Shown: positions 43,797 to 53,943, counted from the first letter of the stretch. The stretch: DNA of 64,000 nucleotides from Agrobacterium vitis (GCF_013426735.1 NZ_AP023272.1:3702501-3766500); one strand, 5' to 3'. A program made the numbers and translations. Notes: a model not told the origin generated them from the sequence alone.

Positions 43797-45077
43797 TCAA
43801 CGGATCAGGATTGCCCTGAAATCATTGACATTGGTGCCAGTCGGGCCGGTTTCGAACAGGTCGCCCAGCGCTTCAAAGGCGCTGTAGCTGTCATGGGCAT
43901 CCAGCAGGGCCGCGCCATCCAGACCCTGTTGTTTTAACCTAATAATGCTGGTGCCATTGGCAAAGGCACCAGCATTATTTTCCGTGCCATCAATGCCGTC
44001 GGTGTCGGCGGCAAGCACCTCGATATCGTGGCCAGCAATGCCCAGCGCCATGGCGAGCGCGAAAGCGCCGTTGCGCCCACCGCGTCCTGTGGCCTGCGCG
44101 CCTTGGTTTTTGATGGTGACCGTGGTTTCGCCGCCGGACAGCAACACGACTGGCTTGGGAAATGGCCGGTCCTTAGCCGCGATTTCACGGGCCAGCGCCG
44201 CATGAACACTAGCCACATCGCGCGCCTCCCCCTCGATACTGTCGGATAGGATCGCGGCGCGCACGCCAGCAGCTTCTGCTGCAAGCGCTGCCGCCTCAAG
44301 CGAAACACCCGCCGAAGCAATGATATGATGCCGGTTGCTCGCAAAGGCTGGATCGTCTGGCCGGGGCGCATCGGCGGCTGGAGAATTCAGGTGGTCCAAT
44401 GCCACCTGTGGCAGTCGCAAACCATAGGCGCGGATGATCTCCAGCGCCTGATGACGGGTCGAGGCATCCGGCACGGTCGGGCCGGAAGCAACATGCGCCG
44501 GATTGTCGCCAGGAATATCGGAAACAATCAGGCTGACGACCGGTGCTCTGGTCAAGGCCGCCAACCTCCCACCCTTGATGGTTGACAGGTGTTTGCGCAC
44601 CACGTTCATCGCGCTGATCGGCGCACCGCAGGCCAGCAATTGCCTGTTGAGGTCGATCTCGTCTTCCAGCGTCATCCCGGCGGGCGGAGCGGGCAACAGT
44701 GCCGACCCGCCACCGCAGATCAGGGCAATCACCAGATCATCAGGCCCAAGCGAGGCAATGGCACGTTTCAGCCGCTCAGCTGCGGCGAGACCATTGGCAT
44801 CAGGCACCGGATGGGCCGCTTCGAGCAGTTCAAGTTTGGCGAGCGGGCAGCCATAGCCGTATCGGGTAACGACAACACCTTCCAGCGGGCCGTCCCACAG
44901 CGTCTCCAAGGCCGCAGCCATCTGGGCGGCACCTTTGCCAGCACCCACAACCACCGTGCGGCCTTTCGGCCTTGCGGGCAAATGGGTTCGGATACCGTTC
45001 AGCGGATCGGCCGCCGCAACGGCGGCAGCAAACAGTGAGGCCAGAAAGGAACGGGGGGCAAGCGTCAGAGGAGTCAT
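43797..45077 (-). CDS. Glycerate 2-kinase (type II, MOFRL family; often annotated TtuD/hydroxypyruvate reductase)
   Basis: The protein of about 426 residues has the DUF4147 N-terminal domain (VVGAGKGAAQMAAALE, CGGGSALLPAPPAGMTLED, NVVRKHLSTIKGGRLA). The C-terminal MOFRL domain follows (LLSGGETTVTIKNQGAQATGRGGRNGAFALAMAL, DTDGIDGTENNAGAF). Biochemistry of the family shows ATP-dependent phosphorylation of glycerate to 2-phosphoglycerate, so the older reductase name is misleading. The start is taken as the ATG at 45077. It is convergent with hslO and lies downstream of the DsbA-like gene. Confidence 0.9.
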   Translation of the reverse strand: MTPLTLAPRSFLASLFAAAVAAADPLNGIRTHLPARPKGRTVVVGAGKGAAQMAAALETLWDGPLEGVVVTRYGYGCPLAKLELLEAAHPVPDANGLAAAERLKRAIASLGPDDLVIALICGGGSALLPAPPAGMTLEDEIDLNRQLLACGAPISAMNVVRKHLSTIKGGRLAALTRAPVVSLIVSDIPGDNPAHVASGPTVPDASTRHQALEIIRAYGLRLPQVALDHLNSPAADAPRPDDPAFASNRHHIIASAGVSLEAAALAAEAAGVRAAILSDSIEGEARDVASVHAALAREIAAKDRPFPKPVVLLSGGETTVTIKNQGAQATGRGGRNGAFALAMALGIAGHDIEVLAADTDGIDGTENNAGAFANGTSIIRLKQQGLDGAALLDAHDSYSAFEALGDLFETGPTGTNVNDFRAILIR

Positions 45078-45085
45078 CACCAAAC

Positions 45086-45682
45086 TTATGCAGCCCTCGC
45101 CTTGGCAATCGCCTCCTTCAGTGCTTTTTCATCCAGCGCGCCGGGATAGAGCGTCTTTCCGATCACGAAGGATGGCGTGCCGCGAAAATTCAGCGCGTCC
45201 GCCTGAAGCCAGTTGCGGTCAAGCAGGCGGGAAATCTTGTTGCTGTTCTTGTTGGCCGCAGCCTTGACGGCGGTCATGTTGACCCCAACGCTTTCAAGCG
45301 CCTGGGAAACGCTATCGGGCGTCAATCCGCCCTTCATATCCAGCAGGGCATCTTGGGCCGCTTTGTACTGGCCAAGGTCGGGAATAGAGAGAACAGCTTG
45401 GGCCGCAACGACCGAAGCCGGACCAAAGACTGGCCAATCCTTCATCACCAGCCGCACATGACCGTCGTCCTTCACCACTTTGCTGACAATAGGGTGATAG
45501 GTTTTGCAGTAGCCGCATTGATAATCGAAGAATTCGGCAATGGTGACATCACCCTTTGGATTGCCCAGCACAGGAATATCCTTATCGAAGAAAATCTCCT
45601 GCGGACCGAGCTCCTTGGCCCTCAGCAAACCGGGCGTAGCGAGGCAAGCGGCAGCAGCAACCAGTGTCCGGCGTTTGATCAT
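45086..45682 (-). CDS. Exported DsbA-family thiol:disulfide oxidoreductase
   Basis: The protein of about 198 residues has a signal sequence with a twin arginine (MIKRRTLVAAAACLATPGLLRA), so export may use Tat. A thioredoxin-fold domain follows with the active site FFDYQCGYCKTYHP (CxxC = CGYC) and a cis-proline region RGTPSFVIG. It resembles ScsC/BdbD-like proteins that act on disulfides in the periplasm. The ATG at 45682 follows GGGGA; the earlier in-frame start at 45715 would disrupt the signal peptide. Confidence 0.9.
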   Translation of the reverse strand: MIKRRTLVAAAACLATPGLLRAKELGPQEIFFDKDIPVLGNPKGDVTIAEFFDYQCGYCKTYHPIVSKVVKDDGHVRLVMKDWPVFGPASVVAAQAVLSIPDLGQYKAAQDALLDMKGGLTPDSVSQALESVGVNMTAVKAAANKNSNKISRLLDRNWLQADALNFRGTPSFVIGKTLYPGALDEKALKEAIAKARAA

Positions 45683-45816
45683 GATGGAATCCCCATTGTG
45701 AGTGCAAACTATCATGGGTCTTGCAGGTCGGAATAAAAATTTTCGTGTCCGGCGCAGGGCGATCGGTCAAGCGCTGAACAACGCAAGCAAGTGCCGCGGC
45801 AGTCCAAAACCGGTTT

Positions 45817-46413
45817 TTAGAGCGGTGCGACGTCCAGATAGCGTTCCAGAAATTCCGCCAGTAGCGTTGTCGGCACCAGCATGACCACGGTGATGGTCGA
45901 GACCAGCAGGGTTTGTCCATCCAGGACCGCCGATGTCAACCGGAACACGCCGCCGACCAGGCCAAGCAGGAGCAACAGCCAGAGCAAGATCACCACCTGC
46001 CCTAACCCGGGCATCAGGACGGATATGGCGATCAGCAGCGCATTGGCATAGGCAATCGGCAACGCCAGCCAGTTGGATGTCACCACCAGGGCGCTGAAGC
46101 GGTCATCAATCGAGAAGAAACGGCAGACGAACCCAACCAAAATCAGCGGCAGCATCCAGCTGGCCAGATCGATCATTGTCATGCGCAGGAAAAACAGGGT
46201 CCGCATTTGCTGATAGACCGGAATATCTTCCAGCAAGGCCTGATACCAGAACACCCAGGAAAACAACATGGCCGGCAAGGACCAGGCGATGGACCAGAAG
46301 GAGCGGTTGACGCCCCGGTCGGACAGATCGAGATAGCTGAACCCCTGGCGGTCGCCCTTTAGCAACAGCCAGATCCCGGTCAGGTAGATTTCGACCTCTT
46401 TAAACCCCGGCAT
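45817..46413 (-). CDS. Polytopic membrane protein, YIP1/transporter-associated type, unknown function
   Basis: The protein of about 198 residues has five or so hydrophobic segments ([55 protein letters not shown] and a C-terminal one). It is conserved in rhizobia without a known role. The ATG at 46413 overlaps the last codons of dapE, so it is probably translated with it. No catalytic motif is visible. Confidence 0.78.
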   Translation of the reverse strand: MPGFKEVEIYLTGIWLLLKGDRQGFSYLDLSDRGVNRSFWSIAWSLPAMLFSWVFWYQALLEDIPVYQQMRTLFFLRMTMIDLASWMLPLILVGFVCRFFSIDDRFSALVVTSNWLALPIAYANALLIAISVLMPGLGQVVILLWLLLLLGLVGGVFRLTSAVLDGQTLLVSTITVVMLVPTTLLAEFLERYLDVAPL

Positions 46414-47614
46414 TGGCAAACCAACTGCTGATGAATTCACCGTAAATGCCGGTCAGCGCTTCCAGGTCAGGCACGGCGACCCGCTCATCAACCATATGCA
46501 TGGTCTGGCCGACCAGGCCGAATTCCACCACAGGGCAGTAATCCTTGATGAAGCGGGCGTCGGACGTGCCACCTGTTGTCGATAGGGCTGGCGTTTTACC
46601 GGTCATTTTTTCGATGGCAGCACTCAAGGAAGAGATCAGCGCGTTGTTACGGGTCAGGAACACCTGGCTTGGCCGGTCGGCCCAGACCAGTTCATAGGCA
46701 ATCGGCGGGCGGCCCGGTCGCAGCAGGGGATCGGCGCTAGCCGTATCAAGCCGGGCAATGATTTCGGTCCGCAGCGTCTCGGCGGTCCAGGTATCGTTAA
46801 AGCGGATATTGAATTTGGCGCTGGCACGGGCCGGAATGACATTGGTGGCGGCGTTACCAACATCAATCGTCGTGACTTCCAGATTGGAAGGCTGGAAATT
46901 CTCGGTACCCGCATCGAAGGCCGGATGCATCAGCGCTTCCGCAAGCTTGATCATGCCCCGCACCGGATTGTCGGCCAGATGCGGATAGGCGGCATGGCCC
47001 TGGACGCCCTTGACGATGATCTCGCCTGACAGCGAGCCGCGCCGCCCGATCTTGATCATGTCGCCAAGCTGATCGGGATTGGTCGGTTCGCCCACCAGGC
47101 AGGCATCCCAGCGCTCGCCTTTGGCGGCGGCCCATTCCAGCAGTTTGGTAGTACCGTTGATCGACGGGCCTTCCTCATCACCGGTTATCAGGAAGGAAAT
47201 AGACCCCTTCGGCGCGCCTTGGCTTTCGATATGGCGGGCAATGGCGGCGACAAAGCAGGCGATGCCACCCTTCATATCGACCGCGCCACGCCCGTAGAGT
47301 TCGCCTCCAGCAATCTCGGCGGAAAACGGCGGATAGGTCCAGTCCGCCTCATTGCCAACGGGTACGACATCGGTATGCCCGGCAAACATCAGATGCGGTC
47401 CCTCCGTGCCCAGCCGGGCATAGAGGTTTTCGACATCCGGCGTGCCCTCTTCGCGCGCCACCATCCGTTCCACGGTAAAGCCCAACGGCTCCAGCATGGC
47501 GGCCAGCGCCGACAGCGCCCCGCCCTCGGCAGGCGTCACAGAGGGGCAGCGGATCAGGGTCTGAAGATTTTCGACGGGGTCGGCGGCGGATGAATTGGCT
47601 GGATGCTTTGACAT
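46400..47614 (-). CDS. dapE: Succinyl-diaminopimelate desuccinylase DapE
   Basis: The di-zinc hydrolase of about 404 residues removes succinate from N-succinyl-LL-diaminopimelate in the lysine and peptidoglycan precursor pathway. Motifs are [27 protein letters not shown] (metal ligand His and Asp), [26 protein letters not shown] and [11 protein letters not shown]. The start is ambiguous; the ATG at 47614 gives a length close to the family, while an in-frame start at 47659 adds an unlikely hydrophobic leader. It lies downstream of dapD on the same strand. Confidence 0.95.
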   Translation of the reverse strand: MSKHPANSSAADPVENLQTLIRCPSVTPAEGGALSALAAMLEPLGFTVERMVAREEGTPDVENLYARLGTEGPHLMFAGHTDVVPVGNEADWTYPPFSAEIAGGELYGRGAVDMKGGIACFVAAIARHIESQGAPKGSISFLITGDEEGPSINGTTKLLEWAAAKGERWDACLVGEPTNPDQLGDMIKIGRRGSLSGEIIVKGVQGHAAYPHLADNPVRGMIKLAEALMHPAFDAGTENFQPSNLEVTTIDVGNAATNVIPARASAKFNIRFNDTWTAETLRTEIIARLDTASADPLLRPGRPPIAYELVWADRPSQVFLTRNNALISSLSAAIEKMTGKTPALSTTGGTSDARFIKDYCPVVEFGLVGQTMHMVDERVAVPDLEALTGIYGEFISSWFANAGV

Positions 47615-47722
47615 ATCGATCTTGAGAACGAGACAAGGGAAAAGGATGGACGCCATCACGGCTGAAAGGGGCAGGAGCCAGCCAAGGATCGCCGTGTTCC
47701 TGCCCGGAGTTTCAGCCGCAGA

Positions 47723-48580
47723 TCAGTCGCGCAGCAGCTCGTTGATACCGGTCTTGGAGCGGGTCTGGGCATCGACGCGCTTGACGATGACGGCGCAATA
47801 GAGGCTGGGCGCCGGCAACCCGTTCGGCATGGTGTTGGGCGATGGCATGGAGCCTGCGACAACCACGGAATAAGGCGGCACTTCACCATATATTACCTCG
47901 CCGGTGGCGCGGTCGATGATCTTGGTGGACTTGCCGATATAGACGCCCATGCCGAGCACGGCGCCTTCACGAATGATGCAGCCTTCCACGACTTCGGAGC
48001 GCGCGCCGATGAAGCAATTGTCCTCGATAATGGTCGGCCCGGCCTGCATCGGCTCCAGCACGCCGCCAATGCCGACGCCGCCCGACAGATGCACATGGCG
48101 ACCGATCTGGGCGCAGGAGCCAACCGTCGCCCAGGTATCGACCATGGTGCCTTCGCCGACATAAGCGCCGAGATTGACGAAGGACGGCATCAGGATGGCA
48201 TTGGGAGCAATGAACGCCGAGTGACGCACCACCGCATTGGGTACGGCGCGGAAACCGGCGGCGCGGAACTGGTTTTCACCCCATCCTTCGAATTTGGACG
48301 GCACCTTGTCCCACCAGGTCGAAGCCCCCGGCCCACCCTTGACGACTTCCATGTCATTGAGGCGGAAGGAGAGCAGCACAGCCTTTTTCAGCCATTGATG
48401 CACGGTCCATTGGCCATCCTCTCCACGGGTGGCAACCCGTACCTTACCCTGGTCGAGCAGGGTAAGCGATTGCTCGACAGCATCGCGCACTTCGCCCTTG
48501 GTCGAGAGGGTAATGGTGTCGCGATTGTCGAAAGCGGTATCGATGACGGTCTGTAACGAGGAGAGGTCCATAGCGCTCAT
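47723..48580 (-). CDS. dapD: Tetrahydrodipicolinate N-succinyltransferase DapD
   Basis: The 285-residue enzyme transfers succinyl from succinyl-CoA to tetrahydrodipicolinate, the step before DapC and DapE in lysine synthesis. It has an N-terminal helical domain and a left-handed beta helix of hexapeptide repeats ([47 protein letters not shown]). It stands upstream of dapE with about 110 bases between them. An ATG three codons downstream (48571) is an alternative start. Confidence 0.96.
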   Translation of the reverse strand: MSAMDLSSLQTVIDTAFDNRDTITLSTKGEVRDAVEQSLTLLDQGKVRVATRGEDGQWTVHQWLKKAVLLSFRLNDMEVVKGGPGASTWWDKVPSKFEGWGENQFRAAGFRAVPNAVVRHSAFIAPNAILMPSFVNLGAYVGEGTMVDTWATVGSCAQIGRHVHLSGGVGIGGVLEPMQAGPTIIEDNCFIGARSEVVEGCIIREGAVLGMGVYIGKSTKIIDRATGEVIYGEVPPYSVVVAGSMPSPNTMPNGLPAPSLYCAVIVKRVDAQTRSKTGINELLRD

Positions 48581-48846
48581 GAGGATTCCTTAAACTTCAT
48601 TGGCTAACGTCAAGTCCCGATGCCATCGGTCCTGCGTTGATACACTGGTGATTTCCTCTAACGCATTGGCTTGCCCTTGGGAACCATTCAGCGTCCTTTC
48701 GGGCGGATGTTTTCCAAGGCGATGCCGCAGCTTTGATCACCGCATGGATGCGAGATGTCAGTCGGCAGAAAGCACCGCCGCCGTCATAAATCCCACTCGA
48801 TTGACGGGATCATGCAGCAGTGCGGCAAGAGATGAAAGGTTCGAAG
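48581..48846. other. Divergent promoter region between dapD and the LOG gene
   Basis: These 266 bases separate two divergent genes and should hold both promoters. I see no gene, no strong repeat and no well-placed consensus promoter that I would defend. Confidence 0.35.
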
Positions 48847-49725
48847 ATGGCGAAGATGCGCAATGGAAAACGGCGAAAGACGGATGGCAGCTGGGCGCCG
48901 CTGAAGGACAACCAGACGGACCGCCAGAATGCCAGGATCGTGCCGCAGACGCCGCAAACGCTGTCGCCATCCTATCGTCTCGCCTATGCCGATGAAGATT
49001 TTCTGTGCCGGGAAGAATTGCGCCCGGTGCGTCTGCAACTGGAATTGCTGAAAACCGAAATGGTGCTTTCCGAACGGGGCATCAAATCCACCGTGGTGAT
49101 GTTTGGCGGCGCGCGCATTCCGGCACCCGGTCAATCCGCCTGGGCGGCGCGCAACGACATACAGCGGCGCAATCTCGAAGCCGCATCGGTATTTTATGAC
49201 GAGGCCCGCGCCTTTGCCCGCCAATGCAGCGAATACGCGGCACGGTTCAACTATCAGGAATATGTGATCGTCACCGGCGGCGGGCCAGGCGTGATGGAAG
49301 CGGGAAATCGCGGTGCTGCCGACGTTGGTGCGCCGTCGATCGGCTTGAATATCGTGCTGCCGCATGAACAGGCCCCCAATGCGTTCGTAACGCCGGACCT
49401 GTCCTTCAACTTCCACTATTTTGCCATCCGCAAGATGCATTTCCTGATGCGGGCCAAGGCAATCGTCGTCTTTCCCGGCGGTTTCGGCACGCTGGACGAA
49501 ATGTTCGAGGCAGTGACGCTGATCCAGACCAAGCGCATGGCGCCAATCCCGCTCATCCTGTTCGGTCGGGAATTCTGGCACAGGATCATTGATTTCGACA
49601 GCCTGGCGGAGTTCGGAACCATTGCACCCGACGATGTCAAGCTGTTGAGCTTTGTCGAAACCGCTGAGGAGGCCTGGGATATCATCGCCCGGCGGTATGA
49701 AATAGAAACGGCTGAAACCGCATGA
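48847..49725 (+). CDS. LOG family protein (TIGR00730-type nucleotide phosphoribohydrolase)
   Basis: The protein of about 292 residues has the signature PGGFGTLDEMFE and the phosphate loop VTGGGPGVMEAGNRGA. LOG proteins cleave nucleoside 5'-monophosphates, including cytokinin ribotides, to the free base. This long form with a basic N-terminal extension (MAKMRNGKRRKTDGSWAPL) is usual in rhizobia. Older annotation as lysine decarboxylase is wrong for the family. AAAGG precedes the ATG at 48847; the frame is open to 48820. Confidence 0.9.
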   Translation: MAKMRNGKRRKTDGSWAPLKDNQTDRQNARIVPQTPQTLSPSYRLAYADEDFLCREELRPVRLQLELLKTEMVLSERGIKSTVVMFGGARIPAPGQSAWAARNDIQRRNLEAASVFYDEARAFARQCSEYAARFNYQEYVIVTGGGPGVMEAGNRGAADVGAPSIGLNIVLPHEQAPNAFVTPDLSFNFHYFAIRKMHFLMRAKAIVVFPGGFGTLDEMFEAVTLIQTKRMAPIPLILFGREFWHRIIDFDSLAEFGTIAPDDVKLLSFVETAEEAWDIIARRYEIETAETA

Positions 49726-49753
49726 TCGTATGGGACGACCTATACTTAAAAAA

Positions 49754-49790
49754 GGAAAAACCTGCCGTGCGGGCACACGGCAGGTTTTCC
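49754..49790 (+). terminator. Intrinsic terminator after the LOG gene
   Basis: GGAAAAACCTGCCGTG pairs with CACGGCAGGTTTTCC around a short loop, about 30 bases past the LOG stop. The stem itself ends in Ts. The gene on the other side is convergent, so the hairpin may serve both. Confidence 0.75.
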
Positions 49791-49868
49791 GGGAATCGCC
49801 ATCGGAATGAGCGATGGCGATCAAGCGTGGCGCGCTGGTAAAGGAATGGGCCTTTCCTTTGCTCCTTT

Positions 49869-49932
49869 GACAGCGCCGTGCGGCATATATGGCACGCGAC
49901 GCTGTAACGCTTTATATCTGCTGCATAATCTT
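49869..49932. repeat. Small palindromic intergenic repeat, copy 2
   Basis: GACAGCGCCGTGC and GCACGCGACGCTGT form an imperfect inverted repeat, followed by AACGCTTTATATCTGCTGCATAA. The arms match the element at 20326 (ACAGCGCCGT ... GCGCTGTAACG). The trailing sequence resembles that which follows such palindromes in many rhizobial intergenic regions. Confidence 0.55.
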
Positions 49933-49975
49933 TCCATGCGTTCGGAGAGATGACAGCCAATGGATCTGCGAGCCG

Positions 49976-51211
49976 TTACCGGACCATGTTGATGACGGTG
50001 TCGAGCATATCGGCTGCCGTCTGGAACACCTTGGAGTTAGCGCTATAGGCGCGCTGAGCGGCGATCATGTCCGACAGTTCAGACGCGAGGTCGACGTTTG
50101 AACTTTCCAGCGTGCTGGATTCGATGGTGCCGAAGCTGCCTGTACCGGCAAAGCCGACGACGACGGTGCCGGAATCTGCATCCACCTGATAGGCGGTGCC
50201 GCCAACCTCCTCGAGGTTGTCAGGGCTGGCAACGGTGGCAAGCGCGATTTTATAGGTATCTGTCGTGGTGCCGTCGGAAGATACGGTGCTGATAACGCCA
50301 TCGCTGCCAATGGTGTAGTCGGACGAGCTGCTGGCGGCGCTGCCGTTTGCCGAACCTTCAATGCTAGTGGCGGTAGCCTTTTGCGTCATCGCCGACAGGT
50401 CCAGTTCAATCGTGAGCCCGGTTTCGGAATCGGTGAAGGACAGGGTGCTATTGCTGCCATCTTCCAACTCGCCAGTGCTATCGAAGGTCAATGTTGTCGA
50501 GCCTAGTTCACCATTGTCATAGGGGAAGCTGGTTCCGTCATCATCGTCATTAGCCTCGTCATTGCGGTAGATCGAAACTTCCCACTCATCGTCATCGGTC
50601 TTGGTGAAATAAATGTCGTATTGGGTGGAGGCACCTTGTTCGTCATACGTGACGATAGACGACTTCGCCGTGTAGGTGGCATCCGCCGAGTTCGAAGACG
50701 GTGTATCGCCAGAAACAACCTCTTCATCGCTTTCGAGGTTGCCCTCGACTTCGCCGGATGTCGTGGCCGACGCCGTGACCTCGCTGGTGTCGATTTTCAC
50801 CGGTTCAAGACCGTCGAAACCATTGATGACAGAAGCCGGTTCGCCGTTGTCGTAGGAATAGCCCAGCAGCGTATAGCCGGATGAGTTCACAAGGTAACCA
50901 TCCTCGTCAATTTCGAAGTCGCCCTGACGGGTCAGGAACGTATTGCCCTCATCATCCTGCACAACGAAATATCCGTCACCATCGATCGCCAGATCCGTCT
51001 CCGACGAGGTCGATTCCAGATCACCCGATTGAGTCACCGTTTGGGTTGTCGTCGAGGTCGTTCCGCCATTCACCAAACTGGAAAACGCAGTCTCCGTGCC
51101 TTTGTAGCCGGTCGTGCTCGTGTTGGAAATATTATCCCCGATGGAGGTGAGTTTATTGGACTGCGCCGTCAGCCCCGATACCGATGAGTTCATTGCAGAT
51201 GCAAGAGACAT
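49976..51211 (-). CDS. flgE: Flagellar hook protein FlgE
   Basis: The 411-residue rod/hook-family protein starts MSLASAMNSSVSGLTAQSNKLTSIGDNISNTSTTGYKG, as is usual for FlgE. It continues with a variable central part very rich in Asp, Glu, Ser and Thr, and ends with the conserved ASELSDMIAAQRAYSANSKVFQTAADMLDTVINMVR coiled domain. Hook subunits polymerise outside the cell to form the universal joint of the flagellum. No other flagellar gene lies within this window, which is unusual because flgE normally sits in a large fla cluster. Confidence 0.92.
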   Translation of the reverse strand: MSLASAMNSSVSGLTAQSNKLTSIGDNISNTSTTGYKGTETAFSSLVNGGTTSTTTQTVTQSGDLESTSSETDLAIDGDGYFVVQDDEGNTFLTRQGDFEIDEDGYLVNSSGYTLLGYSYDNGEPASVINGFDGLEPVKIDTSEVTASATTSGEVEGNLESDEEVVSGDTPSSNSADATYTAKSSIVTYDEQGASTQYDIYFTKTDDDEWEVSIYRNDEANDDDDGTSFPYDNGELGSTTLTFDSTGELEDGSNSTLSFTDSETGLTIELDLSAMTQKATATSIEGSANGSAASSSSDYTIGSDGVISTVSSDGTTTDTYKIALATVASPDNLEEVGGTAYQVDADSGTVVVGFAGTGSFGTIESSTLESSNVDLASELSDMIAAQRAYSANSKVFQTAADMLDTVINMVR

Positions 51212-51662
51212 ATAACGGTCTTTCTATATAATTGTTGTCGTAAGAAATTGATGTCTATAAAAACTTGTGCGGGGCTTACGGCTTTTCTATTCATTTGATT
51301 TTATTTCGATATTTTAAATTCAGCCGCAGATTCACCTGGGTTAAAACGACCTTGGAGAATGCTTGGCAATGCAGCTGCACGCCCTGCGAATCGAGGAAAT
51401 GAAATGGAGACGGCAAAATGGGCGATGGCTGGCAGCCCTGCCCTCCCTTGGGGGCATCTGAAACAGGCGAAACCGCTGGCGTTAACGGGCGCGATAACGG
51501 CTTTTCGGTCTCCTCAACGAAGGCCTGACAACTCCAGCAATTTTGATTCTCGAAATATTTGATAGAATTCCTGCCGATGTCCTTGCCGAAAAACTGGTGC
51601 CACCACAGAATTTGTTCACGATTTGATCTAGCCTTCATCAACAAACCTGCTAGATTGCGCCT
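51212..51662. other. Long intergenic region between flgE and rmuC
   Basis: These 451 bases contain the divergent promoters of flgE and rmuC. The part next to flgE (51212-51320) is AT-rich and includes GCGGGGCTTACGGCTT. A minus-strand frame of 126 codons (51291-51671) has no ribosome site and no recognisable product. I see no repeat or RNA gene that can be supported. Confidence 0.4.
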
Positions 51663-52901
51663 ATGAACCAATTGCTTTCCGCCCTCAGCAGACCCGTACT
51701 GGCCTATGGTGAAAACCAGTTCAGCTTCGGCGCTGTGGCGCTGATCCTGGCCGTGATCGTGCTCGCTGCTCTCTGGCTGCGGCTCTGTTTAAAACTTCGA
51801 CAAAAGGAAGATTTCGACCTCGGAGCCGCGATTTCCGCCGAGCGGCAGGCAAGCGAGGATCGACGTCTCGAGGCCTTGATGCAGGCGCAAGCCGAAATGC
51901 AGGGCCGGCTTGCCACCATGGCGGACCTGTTCGGCGCCCGGCAATCGGAGTTCAACCGCAGTATCAACGAGCGACTGGACGGCATGACCCATCGCTTGGG
52001 AAGCACGATTACCGAACAGACGAAATCCACCCATGACAATCTGCGTATCCTGCAGGAACGGCTGGCGGTTATCGATGCCGCGCAGAACAACATCCAGTCC
52101 CTGGCAAAGGATGTGGTCGGGTTGCAGGCCATTCTGTCCAACAAGCAGACGCGCGGCGCCTTCGGTCAGGCCCGGATGGAAACCATTATAGCCGATGGCC
52201 TGCCGATGGGTGCCTATGCCTTTCAGGACACGCTTTCCAACGGATCAAGGCCCGATTGCACCATCCGGATGCCGAACGGTCAGCCACCGCTGGTGATCGA
52301 CGCCAAATTTCCACTCGAAGCCTGGAACGCCATCCGTGACGGGACGACGCCAGAACAGAAAAAACTCGCCGGCCAGCAATTTCGGCGCGATATGGAGGTG
52401 CATCTCAAGGATATTTCCGAGAAATACCTGATGCACGGTGAAACACAGGATACCGCCTTCCTGTTTGTGCCATCCGAATCGATCTTTGCGGAGATCCACG
52501 AGAATTTCGAGGGGATCGTCCAGCGTGCCCATAAGCTGCGGGTGGTGATCGTTTCGCCCTCTCTGCTGATGCTGTCGATCCAGGTCATCCAGGCCGTGCT
52601 GAAGGATCAGCGCATGCGCGAACAGGCCCATCTGATCCAGGGCGAGGTCGTCCATCTGATGGAGGATCTCGGGCGGCTCGACGAACGGACCCGCAAGCTG
52701 CAAAGCCATTTCCTGGCCGCCCAGAAAGATGTCGAGATGATCCTGACCTCGACCGATAAGCTCAATCGGCGCAGTGCCAGAATAGAGGCAATGGATTTTG
52801 CCAGCGCGCCCGATCCGACGGCAAAGCCAGCACCACAAACAGATGCTAGCGTCGAGAGCCGGACCGGTCTTCTCAAGCTGCGCCTTGTTGACGAAGACTG
52901 A
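51663..52901 (+). CDS. rmuC: DNA recombination protein RmuC
   Basis: The 412-residue RmuC-family protein has one N-terminal membrane segment (AVALILAVIVLAALWLRLCL) and a long coiled coil. The conserved nuclease-like core follows (QARMETIIADGLPMGAYAFQDTLSNGSRPDCTIRMP ... LVIDAKFPLEAWNAI), related to the PD-(D/E)XK fold. RmuC limits recombination at inverted repeats in E. coli. No partner gene is adjacent. Confidence 0.93.
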   Translation: MNQLLSALSRPVLAYGENQFSFGAVALILAVIVLAALWLRLCLKLRQKEDFDLGAAISAERQASEDRRLEALMQAQAEMQGRLATMADLFGARQSEFNRSINERLDGMTHRLGSTITEQTKSTHDNLRILQERLAVIDAAQNNIQSLAKDVVGLQAILSNKQTRGAFGQARMETIIADGLPMGAYAFQDTLSNGSRPDCTIRMPNGQPPLVIDAKFPLEAWNAIRDGTTPEQKKLAGQQFRRDMEVHLKDISEKYLMHGETQDTAFLFVPSESIFAEIHENFEGIVQRAHKLRVVIVSPSLLMLSIQVIQAVLKDQRMREQAHLIQGEVVHLMEDLGRLDERTRKLQSHFLAAQKDVEMILTSTDKLNRRSARIEAMDFASAPDPTAKPAPQTDASVESRTGLLKLRLVDED

Positions 52902-52987
52902 TCACTGCCGCAAAACAGAGCCCGAATCAGTCGGACCGGTTTCCTTCAGGCCCGCATCGTTCAAGCAGCATCGTCAGGAGTGCGCCC

Positions 52988-53887
52988 ATGATTACCGTTT
53001 TCGGCTCCATCAACATGGATCTCATCGCGACCACCAGCCGTCTGCCCAAGCCAGGTGAGACAGTGGCTGGCAACGGCTTTGCCACGGCAGCCGGCGGCAA
53101 GGGCGCCAATCAGGCGCTTGCTGCACGCCGCGCAGGCGCCCAGGTGCGGATGGCCGGTGCGGTCGGCAAGGACGGGTTCGCCGCCCCTGCACTGGCGCTT
53201 CTGGAGGAAAGCGGAACGGATCTCGACAGCGTCAAGACCGTAGCGGAAGCAACCGGAACCGCACTCATTCTCGTTGGCGGTGACGGCGAGAACATGATTG
53301 CCGTCGTTCCAGGCGCCAATGGCAGCCTGACCAGCGCAGATGCCAGCGCCACCATAAAAACCATGACCCGCAGCGACAGCCTTGTGCTCCAGCTCGAAAT
53401 TCCTGCCGCAGCCGTCGAAACGGCCCTGCATGAAGCAAAGGCCGCGGGTATCCGCAGCATCCTCAATATCGCCCCACTAACCGAGGAGGCCGCGCGCCTC
53501 GGACGAATGGCCGATATCGTCATTGCCAATGAAACCGAATTCGAGCGGCTGGCCGGAGAGACAAATATGGGGGCTACGGAACGCGAAGCCGCGCTTGTCC
53601 GCCTACATGGCGAAACCGGCCAGATCCTGATCGTGACGCTGGGCGCCGAAGGCGTCATCGCCATCCGCCATGGCAAGATTGAGCGTGCATCCGGCTTGAC
53701 CATCGAGCCCGTCGATACCGTCGGTGCCGGGGACACCTTCTGCGGTTATCTGGCCGCTGGTCTCGACGCGGGCTTTGCCTTCGAGGAGGCGCTGCACCGC
53801 GCTGCCGTCGCCGGGTCCCTGGCCTGCCTGAAAGCTGGTGCGCAACCCGCTATTCCGCTAGCAGAAGCCGTCACGGAAAGACTCTGA
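52988..53887 (+). CDS. rbsK: Ribokinase (PfkB family)
   Basis: The 299-residue sugar kinase phosphorylates ribose to ribose 5-phosphate. Motifs include the substrate start GSINMDLIATTSRLPKPGETVAGNGFATAAGGKGANQA, the NxxE motif IANETEFERLAG and the anion hole/catalytic Asp in DTVGAGDTFCGYLAAGLD. AGGAGTGCGCCC precedes the ATG. No ribose transporter lies next to it. Specificity for ribose is inferred from overall similarity. Confidence 0.9.
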   Translation: MITVFGSINMDLIATTSRLPKPGETVAGNGFATAAGGKGANQALAARRAGAQVRMAGAVGKDGFAAPALALLEESGTDLDSVKTVAEATGTALILVGGDGENMIAVVPGANGSLTSADASATIKTMTRSDSLVLQLEIPAAAVETALHEAKAAGIRSILNIAPLTEEAARLGRMADIVIANETEFERLAGETNMGATEREAALVRLHGETGQILIVTLGAEGVIAIRHGKIERASGLTIEPVDTVGAGDTFCGYLAAGLDAGFAFEEALHRAAVAGSLACLKAGAQPAIPLAEAVTERL

Positions 53888-53943
53888 TGCCGGATCGGCG
53901 CCGTGCTTGATTCAGCGCGGCGCCGAAGGCCTGATGCATAGCT

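Noticed and set aside
43797..45077. Hydroxypyruvate reductase (TtuD) label
   Set aside because: The DUF4147 plus MOFRL domain architecture belongs to type II glycerate kinases, not to NAD-dependent reductases.
51291..51671. 126-codon frame on the minus strand between flgE and rmuC
   Set aside because: No ribosome site, no family resemblance and overlap with the rmuC start; treated as intergenic.
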